Shown here in pieces: positions 25,335-34,796 of a stretch of DNA of 64,000 nt. Made by a program: the position numbers and the translations under genes. This DNA is from Massilia phosphatilytica. GTDB taxonomy: Bacteria > Pseudomonadota > Gammaproteobacteria > Burkholderiales > Burkholderiaceae_D. A model generated the notes under the pieces. It was not told the DNA's origin, did no database searches, and saw nothing but the letters and a program-made list of their open reading frames with translations. The stretch lies in contig NZ_PUIP01000020.1 of assembly GCF_002968015.1 (NCBI RefSeq), positions 62,001-126,000 of the forward strand. The letters are read 5' to 3'. The stretch's first letter is position 1; each line of letters opens with the position of its first letter.

Positions 25335-26492
25335 ATGGAAGTTTCGAATTTCATCCTGCTGGCCCTGACCGGCATCCTGGCGGCCAGCGTGCCGCTCGCG
25401 CTCGTGTGGACGGCCACCGGCACCCACAAATACCGCAAGCTGGCGTGGGTGATCGCGTTCTTCACGTTCGACCTGATCGTGTTCGGCGGTTTTACGCGCC
25501 TCACGGACTCCGGCCTCGGCTGCCCCGACTGGCCCGGCTGCTACGGCGAGGCGAACCCGTTCCTCGCGCATGAACACATCGCCGCGGCCGAGGCGCTGAT
25601 GCCCACCGGTCCCGTGACGAAAGTAAAAGCGTGGATCGAGATGATCCACCGCTTCCTCGCGATGGGCATCGGCTTCCTGATCATCGGGCTGATGGTGGCG
25701 TCGTGGCTGGAATGGCGGCGTGCGCGTGCGCGCGGCACGCGTCCCGCGCATGGCCCCGCGCTGCCGACCGTGCTGTTCCTGTGGGTGTGCGTGCAGGGCG
25801 CGTTCGGCGCCTGGACCGTCACCATGAAACTGCAGCCGATCATCGTCACCCTGCACCTGCTGTTCGGCCTGACCCTGCTGGCGCTGGCCGTGTGGCTGGG
25901 CGGCCGCGAGGACAATCTGCTGGCGCCGCCCCCGGCTGCGCCGGCACCCGTATTGCGCAAGCTGCGTCCGCTGGCGTGGCTATCTGGCGTGGTGCTGCTG
26001 GTCCAATTGGCGCTGGGCGGGTGGGTCAGTACCAATTACGCGACACTCGCATGTAACGATTTCCCGCTTTGTAATGGACAAATTGTCCCAGAGATGGATT
26101 GGCAACATGGCTTCACGTTGTGGCGCGAGCTGGGCAAGACGGCGGCCGGGCATTATTTACCGTTTTCGGCGCTGACGGCGATCCACTGGGTGCACCGCAA
26201 CTTCGCGCTCATCGTCGTCCTCGTAGTGGGCTATACGGCGTGGCGCGCGTGGCGTCTGCCGGGCCTGCACGGCACCGCGCGCAATCTCCTGCTGGTGCTT
26301 GTCGCCCAGGCAACGACGGGCATCGCGACGGTGTTCCTGAACTTTCCGTTGCCGATTGCCGTGCTCCATAACGCGGGGGCGGCGGGACTCGTGCTTCTGG
26401 TGACCATGTTAAACTACAAGGTACAGTATCAACTCGAGCTGGCGCTGCGCAGTCCACGACGTGAGGCGGCAACGTCCGCGAGCCACCCATGA
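25335..26492 (+). CDS. ctaA: Heme A synthase (COX15/CtaA)
   Basis: This 385-residue membrane protein with eight predicted helices oxidises the C8 methyl of heme o to give heme a. The features are [22 protein letters not shown] after the first helix, [15 protein letters not shown], the second half [21 protein letters not shown], and WVHRNFA and HNAGA with the conserved heme-ligand histidines. Cysteine pairs in both loops match the family. Its stop overlaps the ctaB start (ATGA). Confidence 0.95.
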   Translation: MEVSNFILLALTGILAASVPLALVWTATGTHKYRKLAWVIAFFTFDLIVFGGFTRLTDSGLGCPDWPGCYGEANPFLAHEHIAAAEALMPTGPVTKVKAWIEMIHRFLAMGIGFLIIGLMVASWLEWRRARARGTRPAHGPALPTVLFLWVCVQGAFGAWTVTMKLQPIIVTLHLLFGLTLLALAVWLGGREDNLLAPPPAAPAPVLRKLRPLAWLSGVVLLVQLALGGWVSTNYATLACNDFPLCNGQIVPEMDWQHGFTLWRELGKTAAGHYLPFSALTAIHWVHRNFALIVVLVVGYTAWRAWRLPGLHGTARNLLLVLVAQATTGIATVFLNFPLPIAVLHNAGAAGLVLLVTMLNYKVQYQLELALRSPRREAATSASHP

Positions 26493-27394
26493 TTACGCAA
26501 ACCGCCATCCACAAACCGCCCAGCCGCGTTGCCCAGTACTGGGCGCTGACCAAGCCGCGCGTCACGCAGCTGGCCGTCTTCTGCGCCGTGATCGGCATGT
26601 TCCTCGCCACCGACGGTTTTCCGGGCTGGCACGTGCTCGTCTGGGGCACGATCGGCATCTGGCTGCTGGCCGGCGCCGCGTTCGCCGTCAACTGCCTGAT
26701 CGAGGCCGAAGTCGACGCCCGCATGGCCCGCACGGCGCGCCGCGCCACCGCGATGGGCGAGCTGTCGACCACGCAGGTCCTGATCTTTTCCGCCATCATC
26801 GGCGGTGCCGGCATGGGCATCCTGTACACGATGATCAATCCGCTGACGATGTGGCTGACGTTCGTCACCTTCGTCGGCTATGCGCTGATCTACACGGTCC
26901 TCCTGAAACCGAACACGCCGCAGAACATCGTCATCGGCGGCCTCTCGGGCGCGATGCCGCCGGCCCTCGGCTGGGCCGCCGTCGCGAATACGGTGCCGAT
27001 GGAAGCCTGGTTGCTCGTGCTGATCATCTTCGTCTGGACGCCGCCGCATTTCTGGGCCCTGGCCATGTACCGCCGCGACGACTATGTGCGGTCCGGCCTG
27101 CCGATGCTGCCCGTCACGCACGGCATGCAGTACACGGGCCAGCAGGTGTGGCTGTACTCCGTCGCGCTGGCGGCGTGTACCTTGTTCCCCTTCGCCGTCG
27201 GCATGAGCGGCGTCGTGTACCTCGCGGCCGCCGTCGTCCTGAACGCGATCTTCCTGCGCTACGGCTGGATGATCCACAAGCACTACAGCGACCAGGTCGC
27301 GCGCAAGGCCTTCGCCTGGTCGATCGTCTACCTGTCGCTGCTGTTCGCCGCGCTGCTCGTCGACCACTACGTGAAACACTACCTGCCTTTCTGA
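26489..27394 (+). CDS. ctaB: Protoheme IX farnesyltransferase (heme O synthase)
   Basis: This 301-residue UbiA-superfamily enzyme adds the farnesyl group to heme b, making heme o for CtaA. It has [19 protein letters not shown], the aspartate-type motif [64 protein letters not shown], and nine hydrophobic helices. It is coupled to ctaA by a 4-base overlap and followed two bases later by a SCO gene. Confidence 0.97.
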   Translation: MITQTAIHKPPSRVAQYWALTKPRVTQLAVFCAVIGMFLATDGFPGWHVLVWGTIGIWLLAGAAFAVNCLIEAEVDARMARTARRATAMGELSTTQVLIFSAIIGGAGMGILYTMINPLTMWLTFVTFVGYALIYTVLLKPNTPQNIVIGGLSGAMPPALGWAAVANTVPMEAWLLVLIIFVWTPPHFWALAMYRRDDYVRSGLPMLPVTHGMQYTGQQVWLYSVALAACTLFPFAVGMSGVVYLAAAVVLNAIFLRYGWMIHKHYSDQVARKAFAWSIVYLSLLFAALLVDHYVKHYLPF

Positions 27395-27396
27395 CG

Positions 27397-27996
27397 ATGA
27401 AAAAACTGCTGCTGTCATTGGCCGCCGTCTGCGCGCTGACCGTCTCCCTCGCCGCATGCGACAAACTGCCGGGCAAGCAGAAGGTCTCCTTCCAGAACAC
27501 GGACGTCACCGGCCTCGATTACGCGAAAGGCTTCGCGCTGACCGACCACACCGGCAAGCCGCGCACCCTGGCCGATTTCAAGGGCAAGGCCGTCGTCGTC
27601 TTCTTCGGCTACACGCAATGCCCGGACGTGTGCCCGACCACGATGGCGGAGATGGCGTCCGTGATGCAGAAACTGGGGCCGCTGGCCGATCAGGTGCAGG
27701 TCCTGTTCATCACCCTCGATCCCGAGCGCGACACGCAGGAACTGCTGGCCAACTACGTGCCCGCGTTCGACAAGCGCTTCCTCGGCCTGCGCGGCACGCC
27801 TGAGCAGACGGCGAAGACGGCCAAGGAATTCAAGGTGTTCTATTCGAAGGTGCCGGGCACGGATCCGGGCAGCTACACGATCGACCACACGGCCGGCAGC
27901 TATGTCTTCGACCGCGACGGCCGCCTGCGCCTGTTCATCCGCCACGGCCAGGGCCCGGATCCCATCGTGCACGATCTCCGTCAGTTGCTGTCCTGA
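27397..27996 (+). CDS. SCO family copper chaperone lipoprotein
   Basis: This 199-residue protein has a lipoprotein signal ending LAAC (Cys20) and a thioredoxin fold with the copper-binding CxxxC in TQCPDVCPTTMAE and a distal histidine in TIDHTAGSYVFD. This is the complete ligand set of SCO1/SenC, which metallates CuA of subunit II. It follows ctaB by two bases and overlaps the start of the AI-2E permease gene (TGATG). Confidence 0.94.
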   Translation: MKKLLLSLAAVCALTVSLAACDKLPGKQKVSFQNTDVTGLDYAKGFALTDHTGKPRTLADFKGKAVVVFFGYTQCPDVCPTTMAEMASVMQKLGPLADQVQVLFITLDPERDTQELLANYVPAFDKRFLGLRGTPEQTAKTAKEFKVFYSKVPGTDPGSYTIDHTAGSYVFDRDGRLRLFIRHGQGPDPIVHDLRQLLS

Positions 27997-29066
27997 TGGA
28001 CAAACGACCGGGCAGGAACTACACGCGCGCCGGCGCCGTCGTCCTGCTGACGCTCGGCTGCCTCTACGTACTGCAACCCTTCCTGGCCGCGATCCTGTTC
28101 GCGGCCGCCGTCGTCATCTCGTCCTGGCCGCTGTACCTGAAGCTGTTGCTGCGCCTGCGCGGCCGGCGCACGATCGCCGCGCTGACGATGACCTTGAGTC
28201 TCACGCTGCTCGTGATCATCCCGCTGGCGCTCGTCGCGTACAACCTTGCGGACAACGTCGCGTCGTCGTTCGACCAGATCCGCGCGGCGCTGAACCATGG
28301 CGAGCTGCTGCCGCCCGCGTGGATCCGCGACATCCCGCTCGTCGGCGACCAGCTCGACAACTACCTGCGCCAACTGGTCGGCAGCCGCGAACGCATGCTG
28401 GAACTGGGTCGACGCATGGTCGAACCGGCGCGGCACGCGCTGCTGTCCGGCGGGATCATGCTGGGCACCGGTGTCGCGCAGATGAGCCTCGCCGCGTTCG
28501 TCAGCTTCTTCTTTTATCGCGACGGCGAAGCGCTGATGGCCGTCATCAAGGCCGCCATGCACCGCATCATGGACGAGGAGGCGGAATCCGTCGCGGAGAT
28601 CGTCAGCCAGACCGTGCGCGGCGTGATGTACGGCCTGCTCGGCACGGCGCTGGCGCAGGCGCTCGTCGCGGCGCTGGGTTTCGCCATCGCGGGCGTGCCC
28701 GCAGTGCCGCTGCTGTCGGTGCTCGTGTTCGTGTCGTCCCTGATTCCCGTCGGGCCGCCCATCGTGTGGGGCGGGGCGGCCGTGTGGCTGTTCGCGCAGG
28801 GCGAGACGGGATGGGCCATCTTCATGCTCGTATGGGGCTTCTTCCTGATCAGCGGCGTCGACAACGTTGTGCGCCCGATGCTGATCAGCCGCGGCTCCAG
28901 CCTGCCGTTCCTGCTGACCTTGTTGGGCGTGCTGGGCGGCGTGATCGCGTTCGGCTTCGTCGGCATGTTCATCGGCCCTACCTTGCTCGCGGTCGGGTAC
29001 TCGCTGATGAGCGGGTGGACCCACACGAAGGATCCGATCGTCAGGCAGAACGGCAACGGCGTCTAG
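27996..29066 (+). CDS. AI-2E family transporter (PerM-like)
   Basis: This 356-residue integral membrane protein has about eight helices and the family pattern: paired N-terminal helices, a soluble segment around residues 90-145 and the C-terminal GVDNVVRPMLISRGSSLPFLLTLLGVLGGVIAFGFVGMFIGP. Members export autoinducer-2 or other solutes or act as Na+/H+ antiporters; the substrate cannot be told. It is coupled to the SCO gene by TGATG at the end of the cox cluster. Confidence 0.88.
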   Translation: MDKRPGRNYTRAGAVVLLTLGCLYVLQPFLAAILFAAAVVISSWPLYLKLLLRLRGRRTIAALTMTLSLTLLVIIPLALVAYNLADNVASSFDQIRAALNHGELLPPAWIRDIPLVGDQLDNYLRQLVGSRERMLELGRRMVEPARHALLSGGIMLGTGVAQMSLAAFVSFFFYRDGEALMAVIKAAMHRIMDEEAESVAEIVSQTVRGVMYGLLGTALAQALVAALGFAIAGVPAVPLLSVLVFVSSLIPVGPPIVWGGAAVWLFAQGETGWAIFMLVWGFFLISGVDNVVRPMLISRGSSLPFLLTLLGVLGGVIAFGFVGMFIGPTLLAVGYSLMSGWTHTKDPIVRQNGNGV

Positions 29067-29067
29067 C

Positions 29068-29583
29068 CTACTCGCACCCTTCGGCGTAGCGGATCACCCG
29101 TTTGTCGCCGGCGATCATCCGCTTCACGCTGCCACCGTAGAACTGGTAGGCGAGGGCGTTCGTCTGGGCGCCCTTTTCGCGCACGAGCGTAAAGCCGCCG
29201 GGCACGTGGTCGAGCGATTCACGTCTCGCGTCCTTCAGCCTGCTCATGGCGCCGTCCTGCCTGTCTCCCACCGCTACGCCGTCCATCGAACGGTAGCCCC
29301 GGCGCGCGACGTCGATGCGTGCCAGCCTGCCGTCGATGAAGACGAAGGCGACGCCGGGGAAGTCGCGCACCGGCACGTAGTCGCACACCGGATTCGCGCG
29401 CAAGCGCTCCGGCGTTGGCACGATCTTCGTGTGCAGGTGGCCGTTCGCGGACGCCAGCGGCATGCCGATCGTGAAGGGGCCGAAGCCGGATGCGTTCAAT
29501 ACCGGTGCCGCGTGGCCGGGGTGGCTCCAGGCGGCCATCAGCACGACGGCGAAACAGCGGAGCGTCAGTGTCATGGTCGTCAT
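29068..29583 (-). CDS. Exported hypothetical protein
   Basis: This 171-residue protein has an N-terminal signal peptide (cleavage near GHAAP). The mature domain reads GFGPFTIGMPLASANG and later VAFVFIDGRLARIDV, the pattern of small periplasmic proteins with one cysteine pair (VCDYV, EGCE). No named family is recognised. Its stop is one base past the AI-2E stop on the other strand, and it follows the DUF5694 gene by 12 bases on its own strand. Confidence 0.68.
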   Translation of the reverse strand: MTTMTLTLRCFAVVLMAAWSHPGHAAPVLNASGFGPFTIGMPLASANGHLHTKIVPTPERLRANPVCDYVPVRDFPGVAFVFIDGRLARIDVARRGYRSMDGVAVGDRQDGAMSRLKDARRESLDHVPGGFTLVREKGAQTNALAYQFYGGSVKRMIAGDKRVIRYAEGCE

Positions 29584-29595
29584 CCGGGGCCAGGT

Positions 29596-30666
29596 CTAGC
29601 GCAGCAGCGGCCCCACGTCCACGATGCGCACGTCGTGCATCTGGTTCAGGTAGGCCTCCAGGTACCACTTGTGCGACGCGCCGACGATGACCAGGGTGCG
29701 GCCGCCCGGATGCTCGCCGATCGCGGCGCGGATGTTGGCGGCCATGCGCAGGTTGCGTGTCTCCCAGTAGGTGACGTACGCACGTCCGAAGTGCTGCGGC
29801 GACGGTTCTTCCAGCGCGGCGCCGAAGTCGCTGTCGTACACGAGCTTCGCCGACTCGGGCGCGTTGAACGCGCGGTACAGCGCGACCACGTCTTCGGGCG
29901 TGTCCAGCTTTGCCCGCAGCGCTTCCTCGGCCTGGTGACGCCGCGCGTTCGCGGGGTTCTTCCATGCCGCCATGATGGCCGTGCCGTAGGCCGCTTCGTC
30001 CTCGATGGGTGCATCCGCCGTGTGGTCGTCCATCGCGACCACGCGTTCCAGGCCCAGCGCGGCCGCCAGCGGGGCGGCAATCAGCGTGTCCTCGCTGCGC
30101 CGGGTGCGCAACTGGTCGAGCAGTGCGGCGAGTGTCGCATCGAGACCGTCGCCCGCCCGCCGTTCCGCGGCCGGCAGCCGCAGCCACTGCACGAGCGCCG
30201 ACGCCCGCTCTCCGCCCGCCAGGAACACGGATGCCAGCCGGCGCCGCTGGGCCGGCGTCGGGTTGGCGGGCCAGGCCGCCAGCAGCCGTGCCGCCTCCGT
30301 CGTCGCGGCCGGGACATCGAGTCCGGTGGCGGCGCGCGCTGGTGCCGGATCCCAGCAATAGTCCTCGATCGAATCCTTGTAGCGCTGCGGGTAGGCGCGC
30401 ATGAAGGCGCACTGCGGGCCGGACAGGGCTTCGATCGCGATCGTCTGCGGATGCCAGCCTTCCAGCCGGTCGGCCAGCAGGCGCAGGCTCGCCGGCCGGA
30501 ACGCGGGCGGCAATCCCCGCAGATGGGGCGTGCCGAGGACGATGACCTCGTTCGCCGGGCCGGCGGCCGGGCCTTTCAGCCGGCTTGGATCGAAGGCGGT
30601 CGTCTGCGCGCACGCAGCGTTCGTCCACAGGAGAGCGGCCAGCAGGCCGGAAATCGCATGGCGCAT
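29596..30666 (-). CDS. Exported DUF5694-like protein
   Basis: This 356-residue protein has a signal peptide (ending ACAQT). It then reads NEVIVLGTPHLRGLPPAF and LADRLEGWHPQTIAIE, and near the end GGRTLVIVGASHKWYLEAYL, a TraB-like layout that I associate with DUF5694. Conserved histidines in GTPHL and SHKW suggest a metal-dependent activity, which is inference. Start at 30666 is chosen for its AAAGGA site; an ATG at 30684 overlaps the permease stop as ATGA and is the alternative. Confidence 0.65.
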   Translation of the reverse strand: MRHAISGLLAALLWTNAACAQTTAFDPSRLKGPAAGPANEVIVLGTPHLRGLPPAFRPASLRLLADRLEGWHPQTIAIEALSGPQCAFMRAYPQRYKDSIEDYCWDPAPARAATGLDVPAATTEAARLLAAWPANPTPAQRRRLASVFLAGGERASALVQWLRLPAAERRAGDGLDATLAALLDQLRTRRSEDTLIAAPLAAALGLERVVAMDDHTADAPIEDEAAYGTAIMAAWKNPANARRHQAEEALRAKLDTPEDVVALYRAFNAPESAKLVYDSDFGAALEEPSPQHFGRAYVTYWETRNLRMAANIRAAIGEHPGGRTLVIVGASHKWYLEAYLNQMHDVRIVDVGPLLR

Positions 30667-30680
30667 CCGTTGATGTCCTT

Positions 30681-32234
30681 TCATGATGGTTTGATCCGGC
30701 CGCCCAGCACCGCCAGCACGCCGAGCCCCGCCCACCCGAGGCTCGACACGATGGTCGCGTTGCCGTGGAAGCCGACGATGTCCGCCCAGGCGCCGCGGCT
30801 CACGTTGACGCTCACGTACAGCCCGAACAGGAACAGCGCGAGGAACGTGCGCGGCGTGCCGCTCGTGCGGCCCGAGAAGCTCGCGAACGCGGCCAGCGCG
30901 AACACGCCGGACGCCAGCGCCGCGGCCCGCAGCGGGTCCGCCACGGCCAGGTGCAGCATGGCGACGCCGGTGAACATCAGCCCGAGCACGACGCTGGCCA
31001 GGAACTGGCGCCAGTAGCGGCGCGTGGCGCCGCCCGGGACGGCCGCGCCCATGCCCGCCAGCGCGGCGTCGCCGTCGCGCGTGGACAAATCGCTCACGAG
31101 GATGCCCCAGTACGCGACGCAGACGAGCGTGAACGGCGCCAGCGCCTGCACGTCGAGCAGCAGCGCGGGCAGCTGGACCAGCAACAGCAGTGCGAGCGCG
31201 GACGGCGCCGCGGCGAGCGTCAGGGCGACGTCGGCCAGCACCTGGCCCGCGATGCCGGGCACGCGTGCCGCGAGGCCGAACAGCGGATCGACGAGGCGGG
31301 CGAGGGGACGCAGCCAGCCGTCGACGACGGCCAGCGGCGAGCGCCGGGCGCGTGCCTTGCCGGGCTTGACGCGGTCCGGCGAGAAGCGGTGGAACAGCGG
31401 CAGCGCGAGCAGCAGGGGGACGAGTGCCAGCGCCGCCGTCATGCAGCGGGTGGCGGCCATGGGCACCGTCCACATCCACGCGGGCAGCACCAGCGCCGCC
31501 TGGTGGCGATCGTAATCGGCGATGCCGAGCATCAGGCTGTCGCTGTTGCCGGCCTGGGCCACGAGCGCCGTGATGACGGCGCTCGTCCCCGTGAAATCGA
31601 ACGGGATGACGGTGGGACGCCCCCCTTCCGTCACGGTGGGAAGCAGGGCCATCTGGCCGACCCAGAGAAAGAAGTACAGCAAGTCTCCCTTCTTGCCCAT
31701 CAGCGGCGCCCAGGCGTCGAACAAGGTCGCGCAACTGGCCGTGAACAGGATCATCGGGCCCAGTACGAGCACATAGGTCTGCAGGTAGACGAGCGGTTCG
31801 ATGGGCCCTTCGCCGCGCACGGCGTGGCACAGCAGCACCGTGGCCATGAAGGCGCCGGTAAGCGCCGTCAGGTACAGCACGCCGCCGCACCACCGTGCGA
31901 CGACGAACGGGATGCCGCCCCGCGCGCTCGCGCCGATCACCGATCCGGTGCCGCTGCGCAGGTCCTCCGCCACGCGTCCGCGCAGCAGATAAAAGCCGGC
32001 CAGCGCCAGCACCAGGGTCGCCAGCGCCGCGCTGCCCAGCGCCATGGCGGAACTCGTGTACAGCACGCGCGCACCGTGGATCGCGATCAGCGTCATGCCG
32101 TCGGCCGGGTCGGAAATCATCATCCAGCTGAGCGCCACGACGGCGAGCAGCGTGACGAGCGTGGACAGCCGGCGCAGCCGCACGCGCGCTTCCAGCAACG
32201 CCAGCGTGCGGATGGCGTCGAAGGTGGGGTTCAT
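30681..32234 (-). CDS. ABC transporter permease (ABC-2-like, large)
   Basis: This 517-residue membrane protein has about twelve hydrophobic helices in two groups separated by a basic loop (FSPDRVKPGKARARRSPLAV). A soluble segment after helix 2 reads LLRGRVAEDLRSGTGSVIGAS. It looks like an ABC-2 type exporter permease but without a closely recognisable subfamily. Its ATG overlaps the ATPase stop (ATGA), so the two genes form one exporter. The substrate is unknown; the following DUF5694 and exported genes are probably in the same operon. Confidence 0.78.
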   Translation of the reverse strand: MNPTFDAIRTLALLEARVRLRRLSTLVTLLAVVALSWMMISDPADGMTLIAIHGARVLYTSSAMALGSAALATLVLALAGFYLLRGRVAEDLRSGTGSVIGASARGGIPFVVARWCGGVLYLTALTGAFMATVLLCHAVRGEGPIEPLVYLQTYVLVLGPMILFTASCATLFDAWAPLMGKKGDLLYFFLWVGQMALLPTVTEGGRPTVIPFDFTGTSAVITALVAQAGNSDSLMLGIADYDRHQAALVLPAWMWTVPMAATRCMTAALALVPLLLALPLFHRFSPDRVKPGKARARRSPLAVVDGWLRPLARLVDPLFGLAARVPGIAGQVLADVALTLAAAPSALALLLLVQLPALLLDVQALAPFTLVCVAYWGILVSDLSTRDGDAALAGMGAAVPGGATRRYWRQFLASVVLGLMFTGVAMLHLAVADPLRAAALASGVFALAAFASFSGRTSGTPRTFLALFLFGLYVSVNVSRGAWADIVGFHGNATIVSSLGWAGLGVLAVLGGRIKPS

Positions 32235-33097
32235 GCCGCTTCCTTCACGGCGTAGCGCTGCGCCATCAGCGCTTCTTCCAGGCTCGGTTCGCACGGCTGC
32301 GCGCCGGCGCAGGGCGGCGTCGGATGGGCGATGCGCAGGTTGACCCGTTCGCCCTGGCGCAGCGCCTGCAGCACGTGGGTCGTCGCACGCAGCACTTCGT
32401 ATTCGTCCGCAGCGACGCTGGCCGACCACACCTGCCCGCGCGCGCGGCCGAGGATGGCGTCCGGCGTATCGCACGCGACCAGGCGGCCGCTGCGCATGAT
32501 CGCCAGCTGGCCGGCGATGCTTTCGACGTCGGACACGATGTGCGTGGAGATGATGACGAGTTTATTGAAACCCAGGTCGGCCAGCAGGTTGCGGAAGCGC
32601 AGGCGTTCTTCCGGATCGAGGCCGGCCGTCGGTTCGTCGACGACGAGGATGTCCGGGTCGTTCAGCAGCGCCTGCGCGATGCCGAGGCGGCGCAGCATGC
32701 CGCCCGAGAACGTGCTGGCCATGCGGTGCGCCTGGTCGTGCAGGTTGACGAGCTCCAGCAGGCGGCGGATGCGCGCCGGGTCGCGCACGCCCTTCAGCGC
32801 GGCGAAGTAGCGCATGAATTCGAGCGCGGTCACGTTGCGGTAGACGCCGAAGTCCTGCGGCAGATAGCCCAGCCGGTTGCGGATCGCGTCGGGCCGCGCC
32901 ACGACGTCGGTGCCGTCGAACAGGACACGGCCGCCGCTCGGTTTCGTGAGCGTGGCGATCATCTGCATCAAGGTCGTCTTGCCCGCGCCGTTATGGCCGA
33001 TCAGGCCGACGACGCCCGGTTCGAGGCGCAGCGAGACGTCGGCGACGGCCGTGACGTGCTTGCCGAAGGTCTTGGTGACGTTGTGCAGTTCCAGCAT
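32231..33097 (-). CDS. ABC transporter ATP-binding protein
   Basis: This 288-residue nucleotide-binding protein has Walker A GHNGAGKTT, Q-loop YLPQDFGVY, signature FSGGMLRRLG, Walker B DILVVDEPTAGLDP and the switch histidine STHIVSD. It is of the exporter (DRA/CcmA-like) class. A C-terminal extension of about 75 residues ends EPSLEEALMAQRYAV. It is first in the operon with the permease and divergent from a LysR gene. Confidence 0.94.
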   Translation of the reverse strand: MLELHNVTKTFGKHVTAVADVSLRLEPGVVGLIGHNGAGKTTLMQMIATLTKPSGGRVLFDGTDVVARPDAIRNRLGYLPQDFGVYRNVTALEFMRYFAALKGVRDPARIRRLLELVNLHDQAHRMASTFSGGMLRRLGIAQALLNDPDILVVDEPTAGLDPEERLRFRNLLADLGFNKLVIISTHIVSDVESIAGQLAIMRSGRLVACDTPDAILGRARGQVWSASVAADEYEVLRATTHVLQALRQGERVNLRIAHPTPPCAGAQPCEPSLEEALMAQRYAVKEAA

Positions 33098-33242
33098 GGC
33101 GGGCTTTCGACGGTGGCGACGGTGTCACTGTAGGCCTGTCCGCACGACGGCGCGCGGGCCGTGCGATGGAATGCGTATTTGACGGTATGAGCGGGGCAGG
33201 GACTCCTATAATGGGTGTCCGAACCTTTTGCGAAACGAGCCG

Positions 33243-34187
33243 ATGGACCGACTGGCGCTGATGGAAACCTTTGTCCGTACCGTGGAAACCGGGTCGTTTT
33301 CCGGCGCGGCCCGGCGGCTGGGCGTCGGCCAGCCAGCCGTGTCGAAAGCGGTCGCGCAACTGGAAGAGCACTTGCAGACGCGATTACTGCTGCGCTCCAC
33401 GCGCGGCCTGACGCCGACGGAAGCCGGCCAGGCGTATTACGAGGCGGCCGTGCGCGCCATCGCCCTGGCCGACGAAGCCGACAGCGCGGCACGCGGCGCG
33501 GGAGCCGAACTCGCCGGCCGGCTGCGCGTGTGCGCCGCCGTGACGTTCGCGCGGCTGCACGTGATCCCGCACCTGCAGCGCTTCCTGGACGCCCATCCGG
33601 CGCTCGACGTCGACGTCGTGCTGGACGACCGCAACATCGACCTGCTCGAACACGGCATCGACGTCGCCCTGCGCATGGGCGACCTGGGCGACTCGTCGAT
33701 GACGGCGCGCCGCCTTGCCACCGGCCGCCGCGTGGTCGTGGCGACGCCGCGCTACCTGGCCGGACGGGGTGTGCCCGTGGCCCCGGCCGACCTCGCGCGG
33801 TACGACACCGTGACCTATTTGCAGGACATCGGCGCCGGCGGCAGCTGGTCGTTCCGGCGCGGCGACACGGAACTGTCGGTCGCGGTCGGCGGCCGGTTGC
33901 GCGTGAGCGCGGCGGAAGGCGTGCGCGCGGCCGTGTGCGCGGACATGGGCATCGCCGTCGCATCCGAGTGGATGTTCGGGCCCGAACTGGCGCGCGGCGA
34001 CGTGACCGCGATCCTCACCGACTGGACCCTGCCCACCATCGACCTGTGGGCGGTCTATCCGTCCGGCCGCCTGTCCAGCGCGAAGGCGCGCGCGTTCGCC
34101 GCCTTCGTTCAGGACATCATGGCGCCAGGCGCTCCAGCACTGGCAGCAGGCTCTCCGGCTCCGGCCGCCGCGTATAGTCCGGATTGA
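33243..34187 (+). CDS. LysR-family transcriptional regulator
   Basis: This 314-residue protein has the N-terminal helix-turn-helix (ETGSFSGAARRLGVGQPAVSKAVAQLEEHL) and a C-terminal effector domain of the CrgA/AaeR-like group. The start at MDRLALM is typical. A perfect TATAAT at 33207-33212 lies 31 bases before it. The last 71 bases overlap the peroxiredoxin gene on the other strand, giving an alanine/proline-rich tail beyond the usual LysR end. It may control the convergent antioxidant operon or the divergent ABC exporter; neither is shown. Confidence 0.92.
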   Translation: MDRLALMETFVRTVETGSFSGAARRLGVGQPAVSKAVAQLEEHLQTRLLLRSTRGLTPTEAGQAYYEAAVRAIALADEADSAARGAGAELAGRLRVCAAVTFARLHVIPHLQRFLDAHPALDVDVVLDDRNIDLLEHGIDVALRMGDLGDSSMTARRLATGRRVVVATPRYLAGRGVPVAPADLARYDTVTYLQDIGAGGSWSFRRGDTELSVAVGGRLRVSAAEGVRAAVCADMGIAVASEWMFGPELARGDVTAILTDWTLPTIDLWAVYPSGRLSSAKARAFAAFVQDIMAPGAPALAAGSPAPAAAYSPD

Positions 34188-34782
34188 CCTCGGCATAGGC
34201 GATGATGCCGTCGCGGCCGATCACGTAGCGGGCCGGCATCGGCAGCGTCCAGCCTGGGTCGCCGTTGAACGCGGGCAGGTCGTTCTTCAGCTGCTTGTAT
34301 AAATCGACGAGATAGTCCGGCAGCGCGAAGCGCAGGCCGAATGCGGCCGCGACGTCGTTGCCGGCATCGCTCAGGATCGGAAACGACAGCCCGTTCTGCC
34401 GCAGCGACTTGCGGCTGTTGGCGGCCGTCTGCGGTGAAATGGCGACGAGCGATGCGCCCAGTTCCCGGAACCGCGGCAGCGTTGCCTCCAGTGCCTGCAG
34501 CTCGAGATTGCAGTACGGGCACCACACGCCCCGATAAAAACTCAGGACCAGCGGACCGGCGGCCAGCAAATCGCTGGATGATATCGGCTTGCCGTCGGGG
34601 GCGGGGAGCGTGAACGCGGGCGCGCGGTCGCCCGCCTTGAGCGCCCGGCCGGCCTGGCCGGAGGCGACCAGTTCGGCGGTGGCGCGTTCCATGATCGGGT
34701 GGATGTCCGGCGGGGCGAAGTAGGGGCCCTTGCCGGCCTTGAAGTCGGCCTTGAAGGCGTCCAGTCTGGCTTGCAGTGTCAT
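34117..34782 (-). CDS. Peroxiredoxin-like protein (AhpC/TSA family)
   Basis: This 221-residue thioredoxin-fold protein has the active site VWC88PYC91 preceded by PLVLSFYRG and followed by NLELQALEATLPRF. Later it shows GASLVAISPQTAANS and the peroxiredoxin-like ending. The CxxC arrangement suits a peroxiredoxin-like thiol peroxidase of the alkyl hydroperoxide family. It lies 14 bases after the AhpD-like gene, fitting a peroxidase/reductant pair. Its 3' end overlaps the LysR gene by 71 bases. Confidence 0.88.
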   Translation of the reverse strand: MTLQARLDAFKADFKAGKGPYFAPPDIHPIMERATAELVASGQAGRALKAGDRAPAFTLPAPDGKPISSSDLLAAGPLVLSFYRGVWCPYCNLELQALEATLPRFRELGASLVAISPQTAANSRKSLRQNGLSFPILSDAGNDVAAAFGLRFALPDYLVDLYKQLKNDLPAFNGDPGWTLPMPARYVIGRDGIIAYAEVNPDYTRRPEPESLLPVLERLAP

Positions 34783-34796
34783 GATCGTCTCCTGGC

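Noticed and set aside
33179-33212. TTGACG and TATAAT as a paired promoter of the LysR gene at 33243
   Set aside because: The spacer is 22 bases, too long for a normal sigma-70 promoter; only the TATAAT was kept as a possible -10.
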